Origin: Clostridia bacterium
GTDB lineage: Bacteria; Bacillota; Clostridia; Oscillospirales; Acutalibacteraceae
Assembly (NCBI GenBank): GCA_017521425.1
Contig: JAFXCQ010000024.1
Location: forward strand, 62,001 to 126,000
Direction of reading: 5' to 3'
DNA length: 64,000 nucleotides
Shown here: positions 9,187 through 18,020 of the stretch, in pieces
Layout of the letters: the number at the start of each line of letters is the position of its first letter
How positions within the stretch are numbered: position 1 is the first letter of the stretch
Notes under the pieces: generated by a model
What the model was told of the DNA's origin: nothing
Databases searched by the model: none
Seen by the model: only the letters and a program-made list of their open reading frames with translations
Translations under genes and position numbers: made by a program

Positions 9187-11302
9187 CATCATTTTCCTGT
9201 GATTTCTTTGAATTTTTTCTTGGTGCTTTATAAGAATAGCCACAATCAGTATTTGCACAGGTAATTATGCCACCCTTACCTTTAAAGAGTGATTTACCAC
9301 ATTTAGGGCAATTTTCACCTGTTGGCTTATCCCAAGTCATAAAGTTGCATTCAGGGTAATTGTTGCAACCATAGAACTGGTAACCTCTTTTTGATTTTTT
9401 ACCAATAACAGTACCGCCACAAATTGGGCAAGTAGCAGTTGTTTCTTCTACAAGTGGTTTTGTAGTTTTACATTCAGGGTAACCAGGGCAAGCAAGGAAT
9501 TTACCAAAACGACCACTCTTAACAACCATATTCCTGCCACATTTTTCACATTTGATATCTGTTATATCTTCTTGCAACTGAATTTTCTGACCTTGCATTT
9601 CATCCTTTGCTTTTGCAAGTGTTTCTTCAAGGTCATCGTAGAATTCTCTTAACATTTCTACATAATTGCATTCACCATTATCAATTTCGTCAAGCTTTGC
9701 TTCCATTGATGCTGTGAATTTTGTATTAACAAATTTAGGGAAACGTTCTTTTAATAAATCGGTAGTAACCTTACCTAACTCTGTATTTTTAAGCATTTTA
9801 CCTTCACGTTTTATATACTCGCGTTTGATAATTGTGCTTACGATTGAAGCATAGGTACTTGGTCTGCCGACACCTGTTTCTTCAAGCATTTTAATTAAAG
9901 ATGCTTCTGTAAAGTGTGCTGGTGGTTGAGTAAAGTGCTGATTACCTTTAATCTCTTTAAGCTTAGGTGAATCACCCACCTTAATTTCAGGAAGAACACT
10001 TTCTTTTTCTTCATCATCAGTTGATTCTTCATAAAGAACTGTAAAACCATCAAATTTCACAGAATAACCACTTGCAGATAACATACAGTACTCATCCGGT
10101 GTTTCTTTTTTGCTACCTTTGATTTCGATTTTTACAGTTGCTTGTTCACAAGCAGCCATAAGACTTGCTACATATCTGCACCAGATTAAGTTATATAATT
10201 TATACTGGTCATTTGAAAGACTGCTTTTTACTTTTGCAGGTGTTAAATTAACATTAACTGGACGGATTGCTTCGTGACCGTCTTGTGCTCCTGCACGTGT
10301 TTTGAAATATCTTGGCTTTTCAGGAAGATATTTCTCGCCATAAGCTTCTTTAACAAACTCTGTGTGTGCCGCTCTTGCTTCTTCAGAAATACGAAGAGAG
10401 TCAGTTCTCATATAGGTAATAAGACCTGTTGTACCAAGACCTTCAATGTCAATACCTTCGTAAAGCTCCTGAGCAATTTTCATTGTCTTCTGAGCCTGGA
10501 AGTTTAATTTTCTTGATGCTTCCTGTTGCATTGAAGATGTGCTGAATGGTGGTGCAGGTTGTTTCTTTCTTGTACCTTTTTTTACTGAATCTGTAACGAA
10601 ATCAGCACCATCTAAACGAGCTAAATATTTGTCTGTTTCTTCTTTATTTTTAATTTCTACTTTACCATTTTCATCTGCAGTAAGGGACGCAGAAAATGTT
10701 TTTCTTTCCCAAACAAATTTAGCATCTATTGACCAATATTCTTCCGGATTGAATTTTGCAATTTCTTCTTCTCTGTCAACAATAAGACGTACCGCAACAC
10801 TCTGCACACGACCGGCAGAAAGACCGCGTCTGATTTTCTGACTAATAAACGGACTGAGTCTGTAGCCTACTAATCTGTCTAAAATTCTTCTCGCCTGTTG
10901 AGCATCAACAAGACCCATATCAACAGTTTCAGGGTTAGCTATACCCTTTTTAACACTTGTTTCGTTAATCTCATTGAATTTAACTCTGTTCTTCTCGTTT
11001 AAATCAAGGCCCAAAATTGTAGCAAGATGCCATGAAATTGCTTCTCCTTCGCGGTCAGGGTCAGTTGCGAGATAAACTTTTTCGCTTTTTTCAACCTGAG
11101 CCTTTAACTCTTTAACAAGCTTTTCTTTATTTTTTATAATTGCATATTTAGGTGTAAAATCGTTTTTTACATCTACACTCAATTTAGCCGCAGGTAAATC
11201 TCTTACGTGACCCATTGAAGCGGCAACCTCAAAATCTTTACCTAAATATTTTTTTATTGTTTTAGCCTTTGCAGGCGACTCCACTATAACAAGCTTGGAC
11301 AT
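9179..11302 (-). CDS. topA: DNA topoisomerase I
   Basis: Type IA topoisomerase that relaxes negative supercoils. The 707-residue protein starts with the Toprim domain (SPAKAKTIKKYLG, then ATDPDREGEAISWHL, which holds the metal-binding acidic residues). The active-site tyrosine is in TYMRTDSLRIS near residue 300. The C-terminus has three C4 zinc-finger motifs of the CxxC...CPGYPEC type. It is 14 bases downstream of dprA, a conserved Firmicutes pairing, and overlaps the trmFO start. Confidence 0.98.
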   Translation of the reverse strand: MSKLVIVESPAKAKTIKKYLGKDFEVAASMGHVRDLPAAKLSVDVKNDFTPKYAIIKNKEKLVKELKAQVEKSEKVYLATDPDREGEAISWHLATILGLDLNEKNRVKFNEINETSVKKGIANPETVDMGLVDAQQARRILDRLVGYRLSPFISQKIRRGLSAGRVQSVAVRLIVDREEEIAKFNPEEYWSIDAKFVWERKTFSASLTADENGKVEIKNKEETDKYLARLDGADFVTDSVKKGTRKKQPAPPFSTSSMQQEASRKLNFQAQKTMKIAQELYEGIDIEGLGTTGLITYMRTDSLRISEEARAAHTEFVKEAYGEKYLPEKPRYFKTRAGAQDGHEAIRPVNVNLTPAKVKSSLSNDQYKLYNLIWCRYVASLMAACEQATVKIEIKGSKKETPDEYCMLSASGYSVKFDGFTVLYEESTDDEEKESVLPEIKVGDSPKLKEIKGNQHFTQPPAHFTEASLIKMLEETGVGRPSTYASIVSTIIKREYIKREGKMLKNTELGKVTTDLLKERFPKFVNTKFTASMEAKLDEIDNGECNYVEMLREFYDDLEETLAKAKDEMQGQKIQLQEDITDIKCEKCGRNMVVKSGRFGKFLACPGYPECKTTKPLVEETTATCPICGGTVIGKKSKRGYQFYGCNNYPECNFMTWDKPTGENCPKCGKSLFKGKGGIITCANTDCGYSYKAPRKNSKKSQENDDE

Positions 11303-11316
11303 TTGTTTCTATCCTT

Positions 11317-12546
11317 TCAAATACTGTATTTTTTGCCCTCTGTCTGCTTTACATCGCCCATAAGCTCGAGTTCTGTAAGTGCAGAAAGCACATCACTCAT
11401 TTTTAAAGATGTTTGCCTTAATATATCATCAATATGAGTAGGATTTTCATTTAAAACAGAATACACTTTTTTAGCTTCTTCCGAATAACTTTCGTCTAAA
11501 GATTTTTTCACATTAACCTGATTTGGCTGCCTCTGTATTTTTGTTTCTGTGATTTTTTCATCTCTTTTATTTTCTACTACAGTTTTATTGCTTTCTTTTT
11601 TCTTTCTGTATTCAACATACGGAATTTGTGAAAGTGAAATATTTGCCTTACTAAAGTCTATTAAATCTCCGTAAAGATATTCATATTCACTTAAAATATC
11701 CATAGCAGAAAAGACAGGCTTTGCACCATTTTTAATTAAATGATTTGCACCATCAAATGATGAACGGACAATATCACCCGGCACTGCAAAAACATCCTTG
11801 CCTTGCTCTAAAGCATAATTTGCAGTAATAAGCGAACCGCTTTTTACACCCGCTTCAATAACAAGTGTGCCTAAGGTAAGGCCTGAAATAAGTCTGTTTC
11901 TTATAGGGAATGTGGTTCTCGAAGCAGGAGTAAATGGTGCATACTCCGAAATAACTGCGCCATATTTTGTAATTGCTCTTCTTAAAGAAGCATTTTCTTT
12001 AAGATAATCGTAAGAAAGACCACAACCTAAAAATGCGGCGGTTCTGCCCTTTGCAAGCATTGCACCTGCATGAGCCTCACTGTCAATTCCTAAAGCACCA
12101 CCACTTACGATTGTAACACCGCAAGATGCGAGTGAAAATGAAAGCTTCTGCGCAGTTTCAATTCCATAGTTACTTGCATCTCTTGTACCTACAACACCAA
12201 TCGAAACTGTATCCTTCAAAACAGAAGCATCACCCATAGCATAAAGCACTAAAGGCATATCTGAAAGTTGTTTGAATCTTTCAGGATAATTTACACTATC
12301 AGGTGTAATTATCGAGTACCCCTTCAATTTACACTCACGGAATATACCACCTGTTTCACTTGGTGAAATACTCTTTAATGCATTTATTTTTTTATCAGTC
12401 ATAAGACCGGATAAACGCCATTCATTAGACCCTGCGTTATACATTTTTTCGGGGTCACCGAAATACGCCAACAGTTCATCGGTTTTAGCACCTGCACCTA
12501 AAGCACATTGAAGCCAAAGCCAATATTCAGTAGGACAAACACTCAT
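11317..12546 (-). CDS. dprA: DNA-processing protein DprA
   Basis: DprA loads RecA on incoming single-stranded DNA during transformation. The 409-residue protein has an N-terminal helical domain, the Rossmann-like core with VGTRDASNYG and the SGGALGIDSEAHAGA loop (near 165-180), FPIRNRLISGL and the EAGVKSGSLITA motif. After a charged linker (about 310-350) the C-terminal 60 residues look like the DprA winged helix. Its ATG is directly next to the stop of the upstream methylase gene. DprA is widespread, so it alone does not prove competence. Confidence 0.93.
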   Translation of the reverse strand: MSVCPTEYWLWLQCALGAGAKTDELLAYFGDPEKMYNAGSNEWRLSGLMTDKKINALKSISPSETGGIFRECKLKGYSIITPDSVNYPERFKQLSDMPLVLYAMGDASVLKDTVSIGVVGTRDASNYGIETAQKLSFSLASCGVTIVSGGALGIDSEAHAGAMLAKGRTAAFLGCGLSYDYLKENASLRRAITKYGAVISEYAPFTPASRTTFPIRNRLISGLTLGTLVIEAGVKSGSLITANYALEQGKDVFAVPGDIVRSSFDGANHLIKNGAKPVFSAMDILSEYEYLYGDLIDFSKANISLSQIPYVEYRKKKESNKTVVENKRDEKITETKIQRQPNQVNVKKSLDESYSEEAKKVYSVLNENPTHIDDILRQTSLKMSDVLSALTELELMGDVKQTEGKKYSI

Positions 12547-13329
12547 TTATCTCATCATTTCCCACATAATTATTGTTGCAGCAGCCGCTGCGTTAAGTGA
12601 CTCGGCATAACCATTCATAGGGATAGTAACAAGCGTAGAATTTTCTTTTACTTCATCACTTATTCCGTTACCCTCGTTACCGATTATAACGACCATACCA
12701 CAAGTTTTATCGATATCTGTAATTTTTAATGCAGAGCTGTCAGGAACTGAACCATAAATTTTCATATTGTTACTTTTAAGCTCAGTAAAAAGCTCTGGCA
12801 AATCATCTACTGTTATAACATCAAGACGGAACAATGCTCCCATAGATGCTCTTTGCACCTTGGGATTGTAAACATCGCAGCCACCTTTAATTATAACACC
12901 ATCAAGACCTACCGCTTCTGCAGTACGACAAATAGCACCAAAATTGGAAGGATTAGAAATCTCTTCCAAAGCAACATATTTGCCATAGTATTTTATTTTA
13001 CTTATATTTGCAAATTTGTCAAGCACTCTGAGAACTGCAAAAATGCCCTGAGTGGTTTTTGTATCCGCTAATTTTTCTGCTATTTCTGTCGAAATAATAA
13101 ATGCTTTTTTTGTTGATTTTAAAATAATATCTATATATTCACGATACTTTTCATTAGCATCATCTGTAACAAACAGCATTTCAATTTCTGCACCACTAAG
13201 CGCTGCATCTTGTATAAGTCTTGCACTTTCAAGAAAGAATTTTTCTTCTTTTTTTCTGAAAGCTGCAGACTCTCTGAGCTTTACTGCATATTTAATTTTA
13301 TCATTACTTTTTGATGAAATAACTTCCAT
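12547..13329 (-). CDS. TrmH/SpoU-family RNA 2'-O-methyltransferase
   Basis: This is a SPOUT-class methylase that would methylate a ribose 2'-hydroxyl in rRNA or tRNA with SAM. The three SpoU motifs are present: EEISNPSNFGAICRTAEAVG (motif 1), VVIIGNEGNGIS (motif 2) and IPMNGYAESLNAA (motif 3), which form the knotted SAM site. The N-terminal 100 residues resemble the substrate-binding domain of the RlmB/TsnR type. I start at 13329, where AAGGA lies 7 bases upstream; an in-frame ATG at 13353 lacks such a site. It is the first gene of the run into dprA. The exact target nucleotide cannot be read from sequence. Confidence 0.9.
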   Translation of the reverse strand: MEVISSKSNDKIKYAVKLRESAAFRKKEEKFFLESARLIQDAALSGAEIEMLFVTDDANEKYREYIDIILKSTKKAFIISTEIAEKLADTKTTQGIFAVLRVLDKFANISKIKYYGKYVALEEISNPSNFGAICRTAEAVGLDGVIIKGGCDVYNPKVQRASMGALFRLDVITVDDLPELFTELKSNNMKIYGSVPDSSALKITDIDKTCGMVVIIGNEGNGISDEVKENSTLVTIPMNGYAESLNAAAAATIIMWEMMR

Positions 13330-13454
13330 AACTTTTTCCTTAATTGAATGCAAAATTTATTTTATATAGAATAGCTTATGAAATAAATTTCGCACTCAAA
13401 ACACCAAATTTCTTCAAAATACGACCAAATTTTAGTGCCCTTAATAAATGCCTA

Positions 13455-13482
13455 ACGCTCGGTCAGAACCCTGACCGAGCGT
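13455..13482 (-). terminator. GC-rich hairpin downstream of rplT
   Basis: A perfect 12-bp inverted repeat (ACGCTCGGTCAG / CTGACCGAGCGT) with a 4-base AACC loop sits 14 bases past the rplT stop. It is the right place to end the infC-rpmI-rplT transcript. The U-tract on the minus strand is weak (TAGGCATTTATT), so it may act as a processing or stability stem rather than a full intrinsic terminator. Confidence 0.6.
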
Positions 13483-13496
13483 ATTTAAATCAACTA

Positions 13497-13850
13497 TTAA
13501 AGAGCAGCCTTTGCCTTTTCAACAAGAGCTGTGAAGCCCTGTGGGTCAGCAATAGCAATTTCAGAAAGCATTTTTCTGTTAAGGTCAATATTTGCTTTCT
13601 TAAGACCATTGATGAATGTTGAGTAGTTGATACCATTCATCTTGCAAGCAGCTGAAATTCTTGCAATCCAAAGACGGCGGAAATCTCTTTTCTTTTGTTT
13701 TCTGCCGATGTATGCATAGTTACCGCTTTTCATAACAGCTTGTTTCGCTGTTTTAAATAATTTACTCTTTGAGCCATAGTAGCCTTTAGCTAATCTAAGA
13801 ACTTTATTTCTTCTTTTGCGAGTCATTGTCGCACCTTTAATACGAGCCAT
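13497..13850 (-). CDS. rplT: 50S ribosomal protein L20
   Basis: L20 binds 23S rRNA early in 50S assembly and in Firmicutes represses its own operon through the mRNA leader. The 117-residue basic protein has the family N-terminus MARIKGA and the conserved segment ending [20 protein letters not shown]. It follows rpmI by 23 bases. The attenuator-like leader before infC (14901-15040) is a probable L20 target. Confidence 0.98.
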   Translation of the reverse strand: MARIKGATMTRKRRNKVLRLAKGYYGSKSKLFKTAKQAVMKSGNYAYIGRKQKKRDFRRLWIARISAACKMNGINYSTFINGLKKANIDLNRKMLSEIAIADPQGFTALVEKAKAAL

Positions 13851-13873
13851 TTAAATTTACCTCCGTTCTAATC

Positions 13874-14071
13874 TTATTTATAAGGAATAAGACGCTTGAT
13901 TTGCTTTGTGTTTGTAGCGTCTGCAACTGCTGTCTGACGAAGACCTCTTTTACGTTTTGTAGTCTTCTTTGTAAGAATGTGAGACTTATTTGCATGACCA
14001 CGTACAGGTTTACCGTTTTTTGAAAGTTTGAAACGCTTTTTAGCGCCTGAATGTGTTTTAAGCTTTGGCAT
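13874..14071 (-). CDS. rpmI: 50S ribosomal protein L35
   Basis: L35 is a 65-residue basic ribosomal protein starting [15 protein letters not shown]. The start at 14071 is fixed by a strong AAAGGAGG site 7 bases upstream; an in-frame longer frame to 14107 would add residues encoded by the ribosome site itself and by an inverted repeat. It lies between infC and rplT, but 294 bases separate it from infC, a much larger gap than is usual for this operon. Confidence 0.97.
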   Translation of the reverse strand: MPKLKTHSGAKKRFKLSKNGKPVRGHANKSHILTKKTTKRKRGLRQTAVADATNTKQIKRLIPYK

Positions 14072-14086
14072 AAAATTTCCTCCTTT

Positions 14087-14360
14087 GAGTGAGTGTATTC
14101 GAACCAAATATGCCTTAAATGTCCGATTTCACGCACTTTTTATATTTTTTTGTCTTGTAATACGAAAGTATGACTTCGCCAAAGAAAATCTAAAATGCAC
14201 GAGACCTCGGACATTTCAGGTTCTGCGAAGTTTAATACTTGGCAATTTTTTCTGTAACAAGGCAAAACTCACAGGAATACTATCGTATTTCAAGAGTTTT
14301 AACGATGTTACAGGGAAAAGTGGTTGTATTAAACCATATTTGGTTCAAATACACTCACTC
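14087..14360. repeat. Inverted-repeat element filling the infC-rpmI spacer
   Basis: The spacer is bracketed by a 26-bp inverted repeat: 14087-14112 and 14335-14360 match at 25 of 26 positions when one is reversed. The 222 bases between have further nested dyads: 14117-14126 with 14207-14216 (AAATGTCCGA), and 14159-14171 with 14277-14289 (AATACGAAAGTAT type). It contains no convincing open frame. It looks like a small non-autonomous repeat (MITE-like) or a large folded RNA between two genes of an essential operon. No clear target-site duplication is visible. Confidence 0.7.
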
Positions 14361-14365
14361 TAAAA

Positions 14366-14884
14366 TCACTTGGTTGATTTGGGTACAAGGAACATAAGCA
14401 TTGAACGTCCCTCAAGCTTTGCAGGTTTTTCAACTGTGCCTACTTCAGCACAAGCCTCTGCAAATCTATCCATAATTACGTTACCATTTTCGGCATGAGC
14501 CATTTCTCTACCTCTGAAGCGGATTGAAACTTTAACCTTGTTTCCATCACTTAAGAAGCGTCTTGCATGGTTTGCTTTTGTGTTAAAATCGCCTACATCA
14601 ATATTGAGAGATAAACGAACTTCTTTAATATCCATAACCTTTTGGTTTTTCTTCGCTTCTTTTTCGCGTTTTGCCTGTTCAAAGCGATATTTACCATAGT
14701 CCATAATTTTGCAAACTGGTGGATTTGCACCAGGTGCAATTTTTACGAGGTCAAGATTTGCTTTTTCTGCTAATTTGAGAGCATCCTTTGCTGACATAAT
14801 GCCAACCTGCTCACCTTCTGCAGAAATTACTCTGACTTCTTTATCTCTGATTTCTTCATTGATTTGGGTTGCTTCCTTGCTAAT
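14366..14884 (-). CDS. infC: Translation initiation factor IF-3, AUU start
   Basis: IF-3 binds the 30S subunit, prevents premature 50S joining and proofreads initiation codons. An ATG-based frame begins only at 14797 and lacks the conserved N-domain. Reading upstream in frame restores INEEIRDKEVRVISAEGEQ, the usual IF-3 N-terminus. The only suitable start is ATT at 14882-14884, with a perfect AGGAGG 9 bases before it, giving 172 residues, the normal length. AUU is the classical infC start codon and allows IF-3 to repress its own translation. An intrinsic-terminator-like hairpin lies just upstream. Confidence 0.95.
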   Translation of the reverse strand: MSKEATQINEEIRDKEVRVISAEGEQVGIMSAKDALKLAEKANLDLVKIAPGANPPVCKIMDYGKYRFEQAKREKEAKKNQKVMDIKEVRLSLNIDVGDFNTKANHARRFLSDGNKVKVSIRFRGREMAHAENGNVIMDRFAEACAEVGTVEKPAKLEGRSMLMFLVPKSTK

Positions 14885-14900
14885 ACCAAAACACCTCCTG

Positions 14901-14940
14901 AAAAATTTTAGCGTGAACGAAATTTCCGTTCACGCTAAAA
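14901..14940 (-). terminator. Leader terminator/attenuator before infC
   Basis: On the minus strand a perfect 14-bp stem (arms 14906-14919 and 14927-14940, TTTTAGCGTGAACG type, 7-base loop) is followed by five U residues and then, after one base, by the infC AGGAGG. The sequence ATTTCCGTTC earlier in the leader (15004-15013) is complementary to GAACGGAAAT in the left arm and loop (14922-14931), so an alternative anti-terminator fold is possible. L20 and IF3 operons of Bacillus are controlled by a terminator in the same place. Confidence 0.75.
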
Positions 14941-15034
14941 GACACAACAATACTGTTGTAAAATCTAAAAGGTATTGTACCAAACAATATTCTCGTTTGG
15001 TGAGAACGGAAATGTTCTGCTTTGTTGCTCAAAT

Positions 15035-15063
15035 ATAATACCAACAAGTTTTACGTTTGTCAA
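15035..15063 (-). promoter_or_regulatory. Promoter of infC operon
   Basis: TTGACA (15058-15063) and TATTAT (15035-15040) on the minus strand are separated by 17 bases, a near-consensus housekeeping promoter. The predicted leader to the infC start is about 145 bases and contains the attenuator hairpin. Confidence 0.8.
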
Positions 15064-15078
15064 TAGTTTTTTAAAAAT

Positions 15079-16896
15079 TTATTCAATAATTACATCTTCC
15101 GACCCGACATCACCGTCAGCCGCAAGAGTTTCCTCTTCTGTAACAGGCTCAGTAGTTGGCTCTTCGGTGGTTGGTTCTTCAGTTGTTGGTGGTGTGTATT
15201 CACCATAACAATATATAACAATTCTTTGGGTAGCACTTATTCTTCTGTCATCTGGTAAGTCTTCCCAATTTTCAGTTTCTGCAGGATAATAAACTATACC
15301 GAAAACCTTGTTTGACTGCTCCACACTGCTTGCAGTACCACTTACCTCAGTTTCAACATATTTGAAGCCTTTATCTGTAAGTGTTTTAAGAGCTTTTGTA
15401 GCATCCTCACCTATTAAATCAGGAACTAACAAGCCATCACTCACCTTAAGAGTTATTGAACGCTTGTTTATTGAAGAAACAACAGTACCCTCTGGTAAAT
15501 CCTGCGCTATAACAGTACCCTTTTCTTTGTCACTGTCTTCATAAACTGTGCTTATTATAAGTACCTTTTTATAGGTTTCATTTGCTTTTATTTCTTCAAT
15601 ATCCATCCCCCTGAAATCAGGTAAGGTAACATTTATGAAATCATCCTGGGGAGCTTCTGTAGCTTCACCTGATTGTGCTTCTTTTGTTGTTGAAGGTTCT
15701 TCAACCTTTTCGTTATTACCTTTAATAACAAAAACAACTGCAAGAAGAATTGCAAGGCAAACCACTACACTCACAATAAATGTAATTAAAGTGCTTTTTT
15801 TAATACCCTTGCTCTGTTGTGGATATTCTTCATCTTCTTCGTAGTCATCAATCTGTTCATCAGGAATTTCTTCCTCTTTTTCAGTACGACGTTCTGCTGC
15901 TAAAGAAGAATATGCTTCAGCCGCACTCACCGCCGCATTAGGAGAAGCAGAAAGGTCATCACGAAGAAATTCAACATTTTCAGTTCTGTCCTCAGGGAGA
16001 ATCTGCAACGCATTTACTAACGCATTTATTACATACGCAGGAATGATTTCTGCAAATTTACCAGGAATCATCAATTTGTCGTTAGTAGCCCTTGAAACTG
16101 CATTCATAGGTGTACTGCCGACAAGTACTCTGTAAAGCACGGTTGCAAATCCATAAACATCAGTCCAAGGTCCTAAACCGCCATCTTCTGCATATTGCTC
16201 AATTGAAGCATATCCGTCAGCTAACTCTAAAGGAAGCTTACCACCCTTTGTTCTTACATCATCTATACTGTAGTCGGTAATTTTAACCTTACCGTCTTTA
16301 TCTACAATAAGTGAATTTGGTGAAATAGCACCGTGAATTATTCCGTTTTCGTGAAGAACACCGAGAGCAGAAAGCACAGGCATTAAAAGAACGCGCGCTT
16401 CCTCCCATAAAATATAACCCTGCTCATTTTTAAGTAAATAATCACGGAGGGTTTCACCCTCACCTAAATATTCACTTATAGCATACGCTGTACCTAAATC
16501 CTCAAAAACATCGAGAACAGGCACAACAGCAGAGCACCCTGTTATATTTTTGAGGGTGTTCCATAATTTTGTAAATTTAGCCTTTGCATCAATGAAAGCA
16601 GCCGCCCTGCCAACATTAACAAGACAGTAGTTATCGTCACCGCGGGTAACCTCACCTTCAGGGAAGCACTCACGAATCATAACCGCTTGTTTTTTCTCTA
16701 AATCAAAACCATAGTAAGTAGAGCCATCGCCATTTGTTGAAACTCTTTTACCGACAAGATATTTCCCCCCGACAACAGTTTTAAGTGGCAGATATGGTGC
16801 TTGTTGCACCTCAGAATTTTCATTTTTGCAATAAGGACAAGCATTGTTGTCGCCGATTTTTCTCATACAGCGTAAACAAAGTCGCTCTTTTTCCAT
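15079..16896 (-). CDS. PASTA-domain protein with degenerate kinase domain (pseudokinase)
   Basis: The 605-residue protein has an N-terminal zinc-ribbon (Cys7, 10, 20, 23), a Ser/Thr-kinase-like domain (about 45-315), an acidic linker, one membrane segment (about 369-391) and two extracellular PASTA-like repeats (about 422-487 and 488-566), then a Thr/Pro/Glu-rich tail. PASTA repeats usually bind peptidoglycan fragments. Catalytic residues are lost: the beta-3 lysine is Arg75, HRD reads HGA (188-190) so the catalytic Asp is Ala, and DFG reads DYS (208-210). GYASIEQY and GPWTDVYG are retained, so the fold is probably intact. It probably signals by binding rather than phosphorylation. It is 20 bases after the coiled-coil gene. 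Confidence 0.85.
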   Translation of the reverse strand: MEKERLCLRCMRKIGDNNACPYCKNENSEVQQAPYLPLKTVVGGKYLVGKRVSTNGDGSTYYGFDLEKKQAVMIRECFPEGEVTRGDDNYCLVNVGRAAAFIDAKAKFTKLWNTLKNITGCSAVVPVLDVFEDLGTAYAISEYLGEGETLRDYLLKNEQGYILWEEARVLLMPVLSALGVLHENGIIHGAISPNSLIVDKDGKVKITDYSIDDVRTKGGKLPLELADGYASIEQYAEDGGLGPWTDVYGFATVLYRVLVGSTPMNAVSRATNDKLMIPGKFAEIIPAYVINALVNALQILPEDRTENVEFLRDDLSASPNAAVSAAEAYSSLAAERRTEKEEEIPDEQIDDYEEDEEYPQQSKGIKKSTLITFIVSVVVCLAILLAVVFVIKGNNEKVEEPSTTKEAQSGEATEAPQDDFINVTLPDFRGMDIEEIKANETYKKVLIISTVYEDSDKEKGTVIAQDLPEGTVVSSINKRSITLKVSDGLLVPDLIGEDATKALKTLTDKGFKYVETEVSGTASSVEQSNKVFGIVYYPAETENWEDLPDDRRISATQRIVIYCYGEYTPPTTEEPTTEEPTTEPVTEEETLAADGDVGSEDVIIE

Positions 16897-16916
16897 CGTA
16901 AAAACTCCACCCTTTA

Positions 16917-17465
16917 TCAGTCAAAATTAGGTCTTGGTTCTGTAGGTGTATTAAGTGCATCGTGGATGCTCTGTCTCAAAGTTCTGACATCGTTAACACT
17001 TCTTGTGAGTGTTTCGTCAGTATCTTTTATTACATTTTCAACATAATTACTTGCATTTTTACGCATATCATTAGACCAGCGCTCTGCTTTACCCATTATT
17101 TCATTAGCTCTCATTTTTGATGATTCAATAAGTGAATTTGATTCATCTTTAGCCTGTTGCATAATTGCTAAAGCAGCTTCTTTTGCTTCTTTAGTAATCT
17201 GATGTTCTTCAACCATAAGGTCTGCTCTCTGACGAGCTTTAACAATAATTTCTTCTGCTGCTGCGTCTGCTGCAGTAAGAATATCGCGTCTTTCAGCTGC
17301 AATTTTCTTTGCCTGTGTAATTTCAACAGGCATATTGAGTCTGATATCCTCAATAATTCTATGAAGCTCATCGACATCAACTAAAAGCTTGTTTGGGAAA
17401 AGAGGAAAACTTTTACCTTCCTCAATTACGGTATCCATATCATTAAGTAATGTATCAATACTCAT
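16917..17465 (-). CDS. Coiled-coil protein, DivIVA-like
   Basis: The 182-residue protein is mostly helical with heptad-like spacing and many Ala, Glu, Lys and Arg (about residues 45-165), with no signal or membrane segment. Proteins of this type are found next to coaD in Clostridia and are often labelled ATPase or DivIVA-like, although no P-loop is visible here. It lies between coaD (upstream in transcription) and the PASTA pseudokinase, which would fit a cell-wall or septum role, but this is inference. Confidence 0.7.
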   Translation of the reverse strand: MSIDTLLNDMDTVIEEGKSFPLFPNKLLVDVDELHRIIEDIRLNMPVEITQAKKIAAERRDILTAADAAAEEIIVKARQRADLMVEEHQITKEAKEAALAIMQQAKDESNSLIESSKMRANEIMGKAERWSNDMRKNASNYVENVIKDTDETLTRSVNDVRTLRQSIHDALNTPTEPRPNFD

Positions 17466-17525
17466 ATTTTTACCAACCTTTCAATAATAAATGTATATAA
17501 ATTTTATTATTAGCTTATTTATATC

Positions 17526-18020
17526 TTACTTAGACAATCTCGCAATTATATCATCGCGAATTTGCTCAGGCACGAATGTTGAAACATCGCCACCTAATTT
17601 GCATACTTCTTTTACAACACTTGAGCTTAAAAACATATAATCTGCACTTGTAGTCAGAAAAATCGTTTCAAGCTCGCTGTTTAACTTCTGGTTAGTGAGT
17701 GCCTGACGGAATTCATCGTCAAAGTCAGAAATAGCACGAAGACCTTTAACTACTGCAGAAGCACCTTTTTCTCTTGCATAATCTGCAAGAAGTCCTAAGT
17801 GACTGTCAACTGTTACATTTGGTAAATCTTCTGTACAACGCTTTATAAATTCCATTCTCTCATCAACTGTAAAGCTACCGCTGTTTTTGTTGAAGTTTTT
17901 CATTACAACAACAATTACTTTGTCAAATAATTTAGATGACCTTTTAATAATATCAAGATGACCTATTGTAAGTGGGTCAAAGCTACCTGGACAAATAACA
18001 GTTTTACCCAATTTACTCAC
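17526..18020 (-). CDS. coaD: Phosphopantetheine adenylyltransferase
   Basis: CoaD converts 4'-phosphopantetheine and ATP to dephospho-CoA, the penultimate step of CoA synthesis. The 164-residue length is typical. The nucleotidyltransferase motif GSFDPLTIGH is near the N-terminus (HxGH type), and the C-terminal SSSVVKEV motif is present. The start overlaps the end of rsmD by 8 bases, a conserved pairing. Confidence 0.97.
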   Translation of the reverse strand: MSKLGKTVICPGSFDPLTIGHLDIIKRSSKLFDKVIVVVMKNFNKNSGSFTVDERMEFIKRCTEDLPNVTVDSHLGLLADYAREKGASAVVKGLRAISDFDDEFRQALTNQKLNSELETIFLTTSADYMFLSSSVVKEVCKLGGDVSTFVPEQIRDDIIARLSK

